From: Promicromonospora sp. AC04
GTDB lineage: Bacteria > Actinomycetota > Actinomycetes > Actinomycetales > Cellulomonadaceae
Reading direction: 5' to 3'
DNA: 64,000 nt
Assembly: GCF_003058225.1 (NCBI RefSeq)
Contig: NZ_QBUG01000002.1
Coordinates: 434,001-498,000 of the forward strand
Shown here: piece after piece, positions 7,808-19,743 of the stretch
How positions within the stretch are numbered: position 1 is the first letter of the stretch
Layout of the letters: every line of letters starts with the position of its first letter
Notes under the pieces: generated by a model
The model's input: only the letters and a program-made list of their open reading frames with translations
What the model was told of the DNA's origin: nothing
The model's database searches: none
Position numbers and translations under genes: made by a program

Positions 7808-8446
7808 TCAGCGGGGATACACGGCGTCGACCTCGACCTCGACGAGCCACCCGTCCACCGGAAGGTTCTCGACCTCCAGGGCGAAGCGCGACGGGCGAGC
7901 GCCGTTGACGACCATCGGCTCGGTCGTCGACGAACCGAGCTGCACGTCGAGCACCTCGCCGGTCGCGAGGTTCGTGTTGGCGAAGAACTGGCGGTAGGCC
8001 CGGTTCCACCCGGCAAAGTCCATCTTCTCCTCGCCCGCGGGGTTCTGCAGGAACACGCGCATGGAGATGACGTCGTCGTAGTCGAGGCCGGCACTCTCCA
8101 GGTTCGCGCCGATTCGCGTGAGGGCGTTGATGCCCTGCGCCTCGGTGATGGTCACACCGTCGGACAGCTCGCCGCCCGGGAAGACGTCAGTAGGGATGTA
8201 GCGCTCCTCCGGGGACGCGCCCGGCGCGGTGTTGCTCGCGGCAGGGCCAAGGCCGGAGGACTTGTACCAGGAGACGTTCTTGCCGATCGCCACGCCGTCG
8301 GCGATGAGCGGGGTGTCTCCGGTAACGAAGGAGTGGGCTCGGTAGGGATCGGGCCGGAAGACGTGGCCGGCGGCGAAGGCGGTGCTCGGAACGGCGACCG
8401 CGGCGGTGACGACGATAGCGGCGATGAGCTTCGTGCGGTTCTTCAT
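7808..8446 (-). CDS. Exported RidA-family protein (predicted imine/enamine deaminase)
   Basis: The protein has 212 residues. Residues 1-25 form a Sec-type signal peptide (KNR, a hydrophobic run, then AFAAG), followed by an extension of about 50 residues and a RidA/YjgF domain. The C-terminal hallmark is present (RPSRFALEVENLPVDGWLVEVEV), with the arginine that binds the substrate carboxylate in RidA. RidA enzymes hydrolyse reactive imines formed from amino acids and are normally cytosolic; export is unusual. The flavin amine oxidase transcribed in the opposite direction would make just such imines, so a joint role outside the membrane is my inference. GAGGAG lies 5 bases before the ATG. Confidence 0.8.
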   Translation of the reverse strand: MKNRTKLIAAIVVTAAVAVPSTAFAAGHVFRPDPYRAHSFVTGDTPLIADGVAIGKNVSWYKSSGLGPAASNTAPGASPEERYIPTDVFPGGELSDGVTITEAQGINALTRIGANLESAGLDYDDVISMRVFLQNPAGEEKMDFAGWNRAYRQFFANTNLATGEVLDVQLGSSTTEPMVVNGARPSRFALEVENLPVDGWLVEVEVDAVYPR

Positions 8447-10414
<1,968 letters not shown>

Positions 10415-10446
10415 CGAGCTAGCCCGGGCGGCTCGACCGGACCCGA

Positions 10447-10538
10447 GAGTGCCTCAAAATGCCGGGGTAGTCGTCTGGCGAGGTAGTCGTGTACGTGACT
10501 ACCTCGCCAGACGACTACCCCGGCATTTTGAGGCACTC
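10447..10538. repeat. Perfect 42-bp inverted repeat between convergent genes
   Basis: Arms 10447-10488 and 10497-10538 are exact reverse complements, separated by 8 bases that can themselves partly pair. It sits between the flavin oxidase stop (10414) and the guaB stop (10564). It probably works as a bidirectional terminator, but the stem is far longer than usual and has no mismatch. Confidence 0.9.
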
Positions 10539-10563
10539 ATCAACAAGGAGAGGTTTGGGTCGG

Positions 10564-12090
<1,527 letters not shown>

Positions 12091-12145
12091 CGGCCGGAGC
12101 GGCCGCGGATCCTGGCCGGGCGGTGATACCAGCCCGAGGCGTGCG

Positions 12146-13366
12146 TCACCTCGCCTTGATGACGGCGAGCACCTCGTGCAGCAGCCCGGTGAACGAGCGC
12201 ACCCGCTGCACCGTCGGCCCGAACGGCAGGTCCGTCGCGGCGGCGTCGGCCCGCAGGCCGACGAAGATCGGCAGCTCCGGGTAGCTCTCGTTGACCGCGT
12301 GCACGACGTCGAGGTCCGGCTTGTTCTGCGTGGTGGCCAGCACCACCGCCGTCGGACGGACCATGGTCACCAGCTCGACCGAGCGGTGGGTGCTCGCGGG
12401 ACCCGTCACGATGCGCGCCATCGAACCCTGCGCGGCCAGCGCTGCGGCGAGCGCGTGCGCGGAGAGCGGCACCACCTCGTCGGGGGCGGCGAACACCAGG
12501 ACGATCTTGCGCATCCGGCTCGGGTGGTTGGCCGGCGGGCCGCCCGCCTCGACCATCACCCGCTCGAACTCCTCGGTGTAGTTGCGCAGCGCGCGCAGCG
12601 CGGACGTCGCGAGCACCACCTCGGGCATCTCACCGGGGCCGGCCAGGACCGTCCGCTCGGACAGCCGCAGCCACGCGGGCTCCACGAGCTCGGTCCACCA
12701 GGTAGCCGGGTCGCCGTCCGGGCCCAGCAAGAGGAGGTTGTCGCAGGCGGTCCGGCTGTAGGCCAGAGCGGCGTCGACCAGGGCGGACACCCGGCCCGAC
12801 GTCGGCGCGGGGGACGCGGCCGACCGAGGCCCACCCCCGGCCGGGGCCGAGGCACCGCCGCCCGTCGCGCCACCGGGCAGGGCCCGCAGGCGCGCACGGC
12901 CGCGCGGCTCGTCCGCCTGCTCGCTGCCCGAAGCCGGCGCGGCTCCGCCGGCGCCCTTCCGTGCCTCGGTCGGCGCCTCGACCGTACCGAGAAACTTCTC
13001 CGCGAAGTCGGGCTCGGTCTCGGAATCGGGCTCGCCCTCGACCCGCACGGTGGGGAGCGCCGGCGCGGACCGGGTGGCGACCTCCAGCTCTGCGTCCCCC
13101 GCCTCGACGGCGGCGCGGGCGGCGTCCACCGGCGCCACGCCCTCGAGCGTCAGCCGACGCATCACGAGCAGCCGGGCGACGTCGTCCGGTGTGTAGCGGC
13201 GGTGTGATCCAGCGGTGCGGCCTGATGGGCCGAGCCCGTACCTGCGGTCCCAGGTGCGCAGGGTCGCGGGGGCAACCCCGAGGCGTCTGGCTACCGCAGC
13301 GACGGCCAGTCCGGGGCTGGATGTACGTGACCCGCCCGAGTTCTGGGCGGGTCGCGAAGATGTCAT
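12146..13366 (-). CDS. MerR-family regulator with a degenerate cobalamin-binding-like domain
   Basis: The 406-residue protein has an N-terminal MerR helix-turn-helix (residues 19-85; VARRLGVAPATLRTWDRRYG, then GSHRRYTPDDVARL). A long Ala/Gly/Pro/Glu-rich linker follows (about 110-200), then a C-terminal half resembling the helical and Rossmann parts of CarH/LitR-type B12-binding regulators. The cobalamin-ligand motif DxHxxG is not present at the expected place, where FAAPDEVVPLSAHAL is seen. It therefore probably does not bind B12 in the usual base-off way. I choose the ATG at 13366; longer readings are possible. It is divergent from whiB3, and a palindrome lies between them. Confidence 0.75.
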   Translation of the reverse strand: MTSSRPAQNSGGSRTSSPGLAVAAVARRLGVAPATLRTWDRRYGLGPSGRTAGSHRRYTPDDVARLLVMRRLTLEGVAPVDAARAAVEAGDAELEVATRSAPALPTVRVEGEPDSETEPDFAEKFLGTVEAPTEARKGAGGAAPASGSEQADEPRGRARLRALPGGATGGGASAPAGGGPRSAASPAPTSGRVSALVDAALAYSRTACDNLLLLGPDGDPATWWTELVEPAWLRLSERTVLAGPGEMPEVVLATSALRALRNYTEEFERVMVEAGGPPANHPSRMRKIVLVFAAPDEVVPLSAHALAAALAAQGSMARIVTGPASTHRSVELVTMVRPTAVVLATTQNKPDLDVVHAVNESYPELPIFVGLRADAAATDLPFGPTVQRVRSFTGLLHEVLAVIKAR

Positions 13367-13433
13367 GGACTCGATTCTGCCGACCGGACCCTCTCTGCGC
13401 CACTGCGAAACCCGGCGTGCCGCCGATCTCGGT

Positions 13434-13461
13434 GGATTTCGGTTCACATATGAACAAATCC
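13434..13461. promoter_or_regulatory. Candidate operator between the MerR gene and whiB3
   Basis: An imperfect inverted repeat (GGATTT..GTTC and GAAC.AAATCC around ACATAT) lies in the divergent interval. Its size suits a dimeric regulator, perhaps the MerR protein itself. This assignment is an inference. Confidence 0.4.
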
Positions 13462-13521
13462 GGTCAGTCCTGACGCGCTTCGACCTGACACGATTCGAGT
13501 CGCATGCCGAAAAACTGCCCC

Positions 13522-13550
13522 TTGAACAACTTCTGCACAACTTGTAGGTT
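13522..13550 (+). promoter_or_regulatory. whiB3 promoter, leaderless
   Basis: TTGAAC (13522-13527) and TAGGTT (13545-13550) are 17 bases apart. The -10 ends 7 bases before the ATG at 13558, so the transcript should begin at or next to the start codon. Confidence 0.65.
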
Positions 13551-13557
13551 GTTCGCC

Positions 13558-13845
13558 ATGACGGAGATCTCGAGGCTTCCCGGTCCGGTAATGGAACTTT
13601 GGGAATGGCAGTACCAGGGAGCGTGCCGCGATGCGGACGACACCCTGTTCTTCCACCCCGAGGGCGAGCGTGGCTCAACTCGGCGCCGACGCGCCGAGGC
13701 CGCCAAGGCGATCTGCCGCTCCTGCCCCGTGATGATGCAGTGCCGCGAGCAGTCGCTCCGCGTACGCGAGCCGTACGGCGTGTGGGGCGGGCTCAGCGAG
13801 GACGAGCGGTCGGCGATCCTCGCCGGCAAGTCGGTCTCGGCCTGA
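13558..13845 (+). CDS. whiB3: WhiB3/WhiD-type iron-sulfur transcription factor
   Basis: This small (95-residue) WhiB-like protein holds a [4Fe-4S] cluster through four cysteines (GACRDAD, then CRSCPVMMQC) and has the turn motif GVWGGLSEDER, followed by a basic tail. LPGPVMELWEWQYQGACR and FFHPEGERG place it in the WhiB3/WhiD subgroup. Those proteins respond to redox signals and act in development or stress, usually with the primary sigma factor. I choose the ATG at 13558: an upstream in-frame ATG at 13504 lies before the -35 element of a good promoter. The gene ends with a strong hairpin shared with convergent groES. Confidence 0.9.
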   Translation: MTEISRLPGPVMELWEWQYQGACRDADDTLFFHPEGERGSTRRRRAEAAKAICRSCPVMMQCREQSLRVREPYGVWGGLSEDERSAILAGKSVSA

Positions 13846-13913
13846 ATCACCTGCAGCCTGATCGTCCACAGCCTGATCGCCCGCGCTGCCGAAGCAGTCA
13901 GCCGGGCGCGACA

Positions 13914-13943
13914 AGGGCCCCGCACCTTTCGGTGCGGGGCCCT
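13914..13943. terminator. Bidirectional hairpin terminator, whiB3/groES
   Basis: Two perfect 13-base GC-rich arms flank a TTTC loop, between convergent stop codons. Confidence 0.8.
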
Positions 13944-13968
13944 GTCTTCTACCTGACGTGGGCTGAGA

Positions 13969-14265
13969 TCAGCCCACGACCACCGCGAGGACGTCGCGGG
14001 TCGAGAGCACCAGGTACTCCTCGCCCGCGTACTTGACCTCGGTGCCGCCGTACTTGGAGTAGATCACCTTGTCACCGACGGCGACGTCCAGCGGCACACG
14101 GTTGCCGTTGTCGTCGATGCGGCCCTGACCAACGGCCAGGACCTCGCCCTCCTGGGGCTTCTCCTTGGCGGTGTCCGGGATGACCAGGCCGGAAGCGGTC
14201 GTGGTCTCGGCTTCGAGAGCCTTGACGACGATCCGGTCCTCGAGCGGCTTGATGGGGACCGACAC
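13969..14265 (-). CDS. groES: Co-chaperonin GroES (Hsp10)
   Basis: GroES caps the GroEL chaperonin cavity in the cytoplasm. The 98-residue protein has the expected start ([13 protein letters not shown]), the mobile loop around [23 protein letters not shown], and the signature [17 protein letters not shown]. The GTG start has AAGAGGAGG upstream. groEL is not adjacent: the next gene upstream is an unrelated methyltransferase on the other strand. A CIRCE operator overlapping the promoter shows HrcA repression and heat-shock control. The predicted leader is about 160 bases. Confidence 0.97.
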   Translation of the reverse strand: MSVPIKPLEDRIVVKALEAETTTASGLVIPDTAKEKPQEGEVLAVGQGRIDDNGNRVPLDVAVGDKVIYSKYGGTEVKYAGEEYLVLSTRDVLAVVVG

Positions 14266-14431
14266 GTCGGACCTCCTCTTTCGTGAGCGGATCGAGAGAT
14301 CAGCTGCGTGGTTGACTGAGTGGCTCGAACGTTCGACGGTCCGCCGTCGTCGCGGGTGCCGGCGGGCACGAACGTCTGGATCCTCCGCCGTGGCTCCCGG
14401 ATACCGGGTTCCACGGCGGTGAACAACCCCA

Positions 14432-14460
14432 AATCTAGGTCGGCGCTAGCACTCGGTCAA
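14432..14460 (-). promoter_or_regulatory. groES promoter
   Basis: On the minus strand, TTGACC (14460-14455) and TAGATT (14437-14432) are 17 bases apart. The -35 lies within the CIRCE spacer. Confidence 0.7.
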
Positions 14461-14472
14461 GGCGAGTGCCAA
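14446..14472. promoter_or_regulatory. CIRCE operator (HrcA binding site)
   Basis: Arms CTAGCACTC and GAGTGCCAA are separated by 9 bases, against the consensus TTAGCACTC-N9-GAGTGCTAA. It overlaps the groES -35. Confidence 0.9.
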
Positions 14473-14598
14473 TCGGGTGGAACGGCTCACACCCTGAGCG
14501 GCCGGCGGGCCGCCCGCACACCGGGATCTCGCCATCTCCATGAAAAGGTTGCGTCGTGGCACTCGTCACGACCAGGACAAACATGGAAAGATCTTCCC

Positions 14599-15867
14599 AT
14601 GGATGCGGCGATTCTGAGCAAACTCCTCAGCTCCGACGGCTGGGCCCTGCTTGGCGCCCTTCCGCCCTACGACGAGCGCGACGCGATGAAGACGGTCACG
14701 ACCCTGCGCGCCAAGGGCGTCGCGGCGGACCTCGCGGCCGCCGTGGTGACCCAGTCCCGGCTGCGCGCCCGGGCGCGGGTCAAGTTCGGTGACTTCGCGG
14801 ACGGCATGCTGTTCACCGCGGACGGCCTGGAGCAGGCCACCCGGCTCGTCGTCGCGGCGCTGCACGCCCGACGCTACCTCTCCGCCGGCATCACCGCCGT
14901 CGCGGACCTGACCTGCGGCATCGGTGCGGATTCCCTAGCGTTCGCCGGGACCGGGCTCCGCGTCGTCGCGACCGACCTGGACGAGTGCACCGCCGCCATC
15001 GCGCAGTGGAACCTGCGCCATTTCCCCGAGGCGGACGTGCGGCACACCGACGGCCTCACGCTCGACCTGCGCGCCGAGGGCGTCGAGGGCGTGTACGCCG
15101 ACCCGGCCCGCCGGGTGCGCGGCGGCTCGGGGGCGCGCAGCCGCCGCGTCTTCGACCCGCGGGCCTACGAGCCTCCGCTCGACTCCGTCTGGGCGCTGCG
15201 TGAGACGGTGCCCGCCGTCGGCATCAAGGTGGGCCCGGGCATCCCGCACGAGGGGCTGCCCGACGACGCCGAGACGCAGTGGGTGTCCGTCAACGGCGAC
15301 GTGGTCGAGGCCGGGCTCTGGTTCGGCCCGCTCGCACCCGACGGTCCCGGCCGCTCGGCGCTCGTGCTGCGCGCGTTCACGGACGACGACGGCAAGGAGC
15401 ACACCCTGAGCCGCACGGTGCGGGGCGACGACGTCGAGCCGGACGTCGGCGGCGTCGGGCAGTACCTCTACGAACCCGATGGGGCCGTCATCCGCGCCGG
15501 GCTCGTGGGCCAGGCTGCCGCCGAGCTGGGCGGACGCCTCGTCGACCCGACCATCGCGTACATCACGACCGACGACCCGGCCGACCTGCCGCCGGCGCGG
15601 CCCGACGAGGCCGCGGGGGCGCTGGCCCCGATCGCCACCGGATACCGGGTGCTGGACACGATGCCGTTCGGCCTGAAGCGGCTCAAGTCCTACCTGCGCG
15701 ACCGCAACGTCGGGCGCATCACGATCAAGAAGCGGGGCACCGCCGTCGTGCCCGAACAACTTCGCAAGCAGCTCGTGCTCACCGGGACCGAGGAGGCGAC
15801 GATCGTGCTCACACGCGTGGCAGGCAACCAACAGGTGCTCCTCGTCGAACCGCTGGGAGCCGCATGA
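14599..15867 (+). CDS. Class I SAM-dependent methyltransferase with a C-terminal THUMP-like domain
   Basis: The 422-residue protein has a SAM-binding motif (ADLTCGIGADSLAFA, near residue 110), the acidic residue after strand 2 (VVATDLDE), and VYADPARR in the catalytic region. A THUMP-like RNA-binding domain fills the last 70 residues (GYRVLDTMPFGLKRLKSYLR onward). The family is conserved in Actinobacteria; RNA methylation is inferred from the domain, and the target is not established. The ATG is at 14599. Its stop overlaps the next gene's start (ATGA), so it is translationally coupled to the GCS2-type ligase. Confidence 0.85.
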   Translation: MDAAILSKLLSSDGWALLGALPPYDERDAMKTVTTLRAKGVAADLAAAVVTQSRLRARARVKFGDFADGMLFTADGLEQATRLVVAALHARRYLSAGITAVADLTCGIGADSLAFAGTGLRVVATDLDECTAAIAQWNLRHFPEADVRHTDGLTLDLRAEGVEGVYADPARRVRGGSGARSRRVFDPRAYEPPLDSVWALRETVPAVGIKVGPGIPHEGLPDDAETQWVSVNGDVVEAGLWFGPLAPDGPGRSALVLRAFTDDDGKEHTLSRTVRGDDVEPDVGGVGQYLYEPDGAVIRAGLVGQAAAELGGRLVDPTIAYITTDDPADLPPARPDEAAGALAPIATGYRVLDTMPFGLKRLKSYLRDRNVGRITIKKRGTAVVPEQLRKQLVLTGTEEATIVLTRVAGNQQVLLVEPLGAA

Positions 15868-17048
15868 GCTCGCCGGCGCGGCTCGGGTTCGGTGAGTCCC
15901 CGCGCTCGACCGTGGGTCTCGAGTGGGAGATCGGGCTCGTCGAGCCCGGCACCGCGAACCTGTCCCAGGCCGGGCCCGAGGTGCTCGACGCCCTCGCGCG
16001 CGACGGCGGCAGGTGGGCCGACCAACGGGACGACTCGGTCGTCTACGCCCCGCACGTCACCGGCGAGTTCATGAACAACACGATCGAGCTGGTCACCGGC
16101 GTCTGTCGGACCGTCGCCGACGCCGGGGCGGACCTGACCCGCACTATCGAACGCGTGCGGAAGGTCACCGACCCGCTCGGCCTCGACCTCATGGGCGGCG
16201 GCACGCACCCGTTCGCCCGGGCCGCCGACCAGGTGGTCGGCGAGAAGGAGCGCTACGCCCGCATCCGCGAACGCACGGGGGCGTGGGGCGCCCAGCTGAT
16301 CATCTGGGGGCTGCACGTCCACGTCGGGGTCGAGCACCGGGAGAAGGCGCTGCCGCTGATGCGCGCGATGCTCACCTATTTCCCGCACCTGCAGGCGCTG
16401 TCGGCCGGGTCGCCGTACTGGGCCGGCGAGCACACCGGATACGCCTCGAACCGGTCGATGCTGTTCCAGCAGATCCCGAGCTCCGGGCTGCCCATCGCCT
16501 TCGAGACCTGGCCGGAGCTCGAGGCGTACGCGGGCGACATGCTGCACGTCGGCGCGGTCGAGGCATTCAACGAGGTCCACTGGGACGTCCGCCCCTCGCC
16601 GCGGTTCGGCACGCTCGAGGTCCGGGTCTGCGACGGCCCGACGAACCTGACGGAGGCCCTCACGCTGGCCGCGCTCGTGCACTGCCTCGTGGAGCACCTC
16701 TCCACGCAGCTGGACCAGGGCCGCACCCTGCCGGTGCTGCCGCCGTGGTTCGTCGAGGAGAACAAGTTCCGCTCGGCGCGCTACGGCCTGGACGCCACGG
16801 TGATCCTCGATGCCGAGGGCAACCAGGGGTCGATCCTCGACGCGATCGCCAAGCTGCTGGTCGAGCTCGAGCCCGTCGCGCATCGCCTCGGCTGCGCCGC
16901 GGAGCTGGCCGGGATCCGGGACATCGTCCGCACCGGGGCGTCCTACCAGCGGCAGCAGGCGGTGGCCGCGGCGCACGACGGCGACCTGGTCCCCGTCGTG
17001 CGCGCGATGATCGAGGAGATGCGGACGGGCCGCCCGCTCGTCGGCTGA
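15864..17048 (+). CDS. Glutamate-cysteine ligase family 2 (YbdK-type carboxylate-amine ligase)
   Basis: The 394-residue protein is of the GCS2/YbdK type. [13 protein letters not shown] starts the catalytic core, GGGTHPFA lies near residue 115, WGLHVHVG near 150, and the late [11 protein letters not shown] motif is typical. YbdK has weak gamma-glutamylcysteine synthetase activity in vitro, and actinobacterial members are annotated as carboxylate-amine ligases. Since Actinobacteria use mycothiol, the natural substrate is uncertain. It is coupled to the upstream methyltransferase by a 4-base overlap. It ends 10 bases before the end of the convergent nitroreductase gene, with no visible terminator between. 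Confidence 0.85.
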   Translation: MSSPARLGFGESPRSTVGLEWEIGLVEPGTANLSQAGPEVLDALARDGGRWADQRDDSVVYAPHVTGEFMNNTIELVTGVCRTVADAGADLTRTIERVRKVTDPLGLDLMGGGTHPFARAADQVVGEKERYARIRERTGAWGAQLIIWGLHVHVGVEHREKALPLMRAMLTYFPHLQALSAGSPYWAGEHTGYASNRSMLFQQIPSSGLPIAFETWPELEAYAGDMLHVGAVEAFNEVHWDVRPSPRFGTLEVRVCDGPTNLTEALTLAALVHCLVEHLSTQLDQGRTLPVLPPWFVEENKFRSARYGLDATVILDAEGNQGSILDAIAKLLVELEPVAHRLGCAAELAGIRDIVRTGASYQRQQAVAAAHDGDLVPVVRAMIEEMRTGRPLVG

Positions 17049-17058
17049 CCCGCGCGGC

Positions 17059-17676
17059 TCAGATGACCTGCGCGGCGTCGTCGAAGCTCAGGCGCGGGGC
17101 GCGGGGGCGGGTGGTGTCGGCGCCCTCGGCCGCGCTGACGTTGATCACCAGCATGCTCTTCCAGCCGTTCTCGGCGAAGAACTCGGCGTCGATGGCGTCG
17201 TAGATCCCGTGCATCGGGCCGGCCGCCAGGCCAGCGGCGCGCAGGCCGACGATCAGGTAGCCCGCCTGGAGCAGGGCGTTGGTGCGCGCGGCGGCGGCCC
17301 GTGCCTCGTCGTCGCCCGCGAACATCTCGCGCGCGCCCGGCATGTGCGGGATCAGGACGTCGAGGCGCTCGTGGAACTCGGGGTCGTACGCGAGCACGAG
17401 GGTGACGGGCGCGGTCGCGACGCGCTCCTGGTTGCCCTCGGGCATGTTGGCGACGAGACGCTGCCGCGCCTCCGGCGTGCGGACCACCAGCACGCGCAGC
17501 GGGCTCACGTTCATCGAGGTGGGGCCCCACTTGATGAGGTCGTACACCGCGGCGAGCTGCTCGTCGGTCACCTCGGACTCGGCGAAGGTCGTCACGGTGC
17601 GTGCGGTGCGGAACAGACGGTCGGCCGTGGCGTCGTCGATCGCGAGCGGTGCGGTGGCCTCAAGTGCTTGTGTCAT
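17059..17676 (-). CDS. Nitroreductase-family protein, RutE-like (malonic semialdehyde reductase type)
   Basis: This 205-residue FMN-dependent nitroreductase-family protein resembles RutE, which reduces malonic semialdehyde in the E. coli pyrimidine-degradation pathway. Visible family features are the N-terminal [27 protein letters not shown] (FMN and substrate region), and the late [13 protein letters not shown]. No other rut gene is nearby, so the real substrate may differ. I choose the ATG at 17676; a TTG at 17700 would add eight residues. It faces tsaD across a short interval. Confidence 0.8.
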   Translation of the reverse strand: MTQALEATAPLAIDDATADRLFRTARTVTTFAESEVTDEQLAAVYDLIKWGPTSMNVSPLRVLVVRTPEARQRLVANMPEGNQERVATAPVTLVLAYDPEFHERLDVLIPHMPGAREMFAGDDEARAAAARTNALLQAGYLIVGLRAAGLAAGPMHGIYDAIDAEFFAENGWKSMLVINVSAAEGADTTRPRAPRLSFDDAAQVI

Positions 17677-17783
17677 GCCGACTGGAACAAGTTGCTCCAA
17701 GCGATAGTTCCGGTTTCAACCGTGACTCCTGCCACGTCCGTGGGTCACAACCCCGCGGATCACACTCAACGGAGACAGGGAAC

Positions 17784-17789
17784 TAGGCT
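17784..17789 (+). promoter_or_regulatory. Candidate -10 (TAGGCT), leaderless start of tsaD
   Basis: TAGGCT ends 7 bases before the ATG at 17797. The intervening GGAGCCC is too close to act as a normal ribosome binding site. Confidence 0.5.
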
Positions 17790-17796
17790 GGAGCCC

Positions 17797-18840
17797 ATGG
17801 CAGAACCCCTGGTGCTCGGCATCGAGACCTCCTGCGACGAGACCGGCGTCGCCCTGGTCCGCGGAAACGAGCTGCTGGTCGACGCCGTCGCCAGCTCGAT
17901 GGAGGAGCATGCCCGCTACGGCGGCATCATCCCCGAGGTCGCCAGCCGCGCCCACCTCGAGGCGATGATCCCCACGATCCAGAAGGCCCTCGGCGAGGCC
18001 GACGTCGACCTGTCCGAGGTCGACGCCATCGCGGTCACCGCCGGCCCCGGCCTCGTCGGGCCGCTCACGATCGGCGCGTCCGCCGCGAAGGCCCTGTCCA
18101 TCGGCCTGAACAAGCCGCTGTACGGCGTGAACCACGTGATCGGCCACGCGTGCGTGGACCAGCTCGTGGACGGACCCCTCCCGGAACGCGCGATGGCGCT
18201 CGTGGTGAGCGGCGGCCACAGCTCGCTGCTGCTGGTGGACGACATCGCCACCGACGTCACGGAGCTCGGCTCCACCCTGGACGACGCCGCGGGCGAGGCG
18301 TTCGACAAGGTCGGCCGCCTGCTCGGCCTGCCCTACCCCGGCGGCCCGCACATCGACCGCCTCGCGCGCGAGGGCGACCCGACCGCCATCCGGTTCCCGC
18401 GCGGCCTCACCGCAGCGAAGGACCAGGCCAAGCACGCCTACGACTTCTCGTTCTCCGGCCTCAAGACGGCGGTGGCCCGCTGGGTCGAGGCCCGCACCGA
18501 CGTCGGGCAGGAGATCCCGGTGCACGACGTCGCGGCGTCGTTCGCCGAGGCCGTCGCCGACGTCCTCACCGCCAAGACGATCGCCGCGTGCCACGCGCAC
18601 GGCGTCGACACGCTGGTGGTCGGCGGCGGGTTCTCCGCCAACAGCCAGCTGCGGGAGATGGCGGCCAAGCGCTGCGCCGAGGCCGGGATCGACCTGCGCA
18701 TCCCGCCGATCCGCTACTGCACGGACAACGGCGCGATGATCGCGGCGCTGGGCTCCGCGGTCGTGCGTGCCGGCGTCGCCCCGAGCAGCCTGGACATCCC
18801 GGTGGACTCGTCGATGCCGCTCACGACGATCACCGTCTGA
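17797..18840 (+). CDS. tsaD: tRNA N6-adenosine threonylcarbamoyltransferase TsaD
   Basis: TsaD transfers the threonylcarbamoyl group to A37 of ANN-decoding tRNAs, working with TsaB and TsaE. The 347-residue protein has the ASKHA start ([15 protein letters not shown]), metal-binding histidines in NHVIGH (113 and 117), [23 protein letters not shown] and the late [13 protein letters not shown]. Its partners tsaB and tsaE lie at 21441-22837 on the other strand, with rimI; in many relatives tsaD follows rimI directly. Here a sulfurtransferase and a Fic gene separate them. The convergent sulfurtransferase gene ends 15 bases after the stop. Confidence 0.97.
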   Translation: MAEPLVLGIETSCDETGVALVRGNELLVDAVASSMEEHARYGGIIPEVASRAHLEAMIPTIQKALGEADVDLSEVDAIAVTAGPGLVGPLTIGASAAKALSIGLNKPLYGVNHVIGHACVDQLVDGPLPERAMALVVSGGHSSLLLVDDIATDVTELGSTLDDAAGEAFDKVGRLLGLPYPGGPHIDRLAREGDPTAIRFPRGLTAAKDQAKHAYDFSFSGLKTAVARWVEARTDVGQEIPVHDVAASFAEAVADVLTAKTIAACHAHGVDTLVVGGGFSANSQLREMAAKRCAEAGIDLRIPPIRYCTDNGAMIAALGSAVVRAGVAPSSLDIPVDSSMPLTTITV

Positions 18841-18855
18841 GTCGCGGCAGGGCGG

Positions 18856-19731
18856 TCACGCCCCGACCGCCACGTGGCGCGCCGGGTCGTTCGACCACTG
18901 CGACCACGAGCCCGGGTACAGCGCCGCGTCCACGCCGACGACGGCGAGCGCGGCCACCTCGTGCGCCGCCGTGACGCCCGACCCGCAGTACACGCCGACC
19001 TTTCCGTCGGTCGTCGGGTCCGCGCCGGATATCCCCAGGTCACCGAAGCGCCGCTTGAGGTTCGCTGTCGACAGGAACCGGCCGTCCGCGCCCAGGTTCT
19101 CGGTGGTCGGCGCGCTGGCCGCCCCCGGCACGTGCCCGGCCTGCGGGTCGACGGGCTCCACCTCGCCGCGGTAGCGCTCGGCGGCACGCGCGTCGAGAAG
19201 CACACCTTCGCCGTCGGCCAGGGCCGCCGCCTCGTCCGCGTCGATGACGGGCATCCCACCCGGCCGCACGACGACGTCGCCCGGCTCGGGCGTGACGTCG
19301 CCCGGTTCGAGGGCGCGCCCCTGCGCGGTCCAGGCGGCGAGGCCGCCGTCGAGGATGCGCACGTCCTGGACGCCGAAGTACCGCAGGAGCCACCACGCGC
19401 GGGCGGCGGACGTGCCGCCGACGGAGTCGTAGACGACCACACGGGAGTCGTCCGAGACACCCCACCGGCGCGCGGCCTCCTGGAACGCCGACGCCGACGG
19501 CAGCGGGTGCCGACCCTCGGCCGGCGTTGCGTGCGCGGCGAGCTCGGTCTCGAGGTCCACGTACGCGGCGCCCGGGAGGTGGCCTGCGCGGTACTGGTCG
19601 TGGCCGTCGGTCATGCCGAGCGCCCAGCGGACGTCGAGGACGACGGGGCGCCCGTCGGCCGGGTCAGCTCCCCCGCCGACCCTCAGGTCTGCTGCCAGCG
19701 TCGCGGCATCGACCAGTACTCGTTCCCTCAT
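18856..19731 (-). CDS. Thiosulfate/3-mercaptopyruvate sulfurtransferase (tandem rhodanese)
   Basis: The 291-residue protein has two rhodanese domains (about 1-145 and 160-290). Only the C-terminal one is catalytic, with the active-site loop YCGSGVTA. The CGSGVT form points to 3-mercaptopyruvate as sulfur donor rather than thiosulfate (CRKGVT). The N-terminal domain carries WALGMTDGHDQYRAGHLPGAAYVDLE, typical of the family. The ATG at 19731 has GAGGAG upstream and follows the Fic stop by only 12 bases, so the two genes are probably co-transcribed. A functional link between them is not evident. Confidence 0.9.
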   Translation of the reverse strand: MRERVLVDAATLAADLRVGGGADPADGRPVVLDVRWALGMTDGHDQYRAGHLPGAAYVDLETELAAHATPAEGRHPLPSASAFQEAARRWGVSDDSRVVVYDSVGGTSAARAWWLLRYFGVQDVRILDGGLAAWTAQGRALEPGDVTPEPGDVVVRPGGMPVIDADEAAALADGEGVLLDARAAERYRGEVEPVDPQAGHVPGAASAPTTENLGADGRFLSTANLKRRFGDLGISGADPTTDGKVGVYCGSGVTAAHEVAALAVVGVDAALYPGSWSQWSNDPARHVAVGA

Positions 19732-19743
19732 CCGTGGTGCTCC

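Larger units (their letters stand above)
14266..14598. other. Divergent intergenic region of 333 bases
   Basis: This holds the groES leader, the groES promoter and its CIRCE operator, and the start region of the methyltransferase gene. AAAGAT ends 6 bases before the ATG at 14599, a weak -10-like match. I see no gene. Confidence 0.6.

Noticed and set aside
13504-13557. N-terminal extension of whiB3 with extra cysteines
   Set aside because: It starts upstream of the promoter and would lie outside the transcript.
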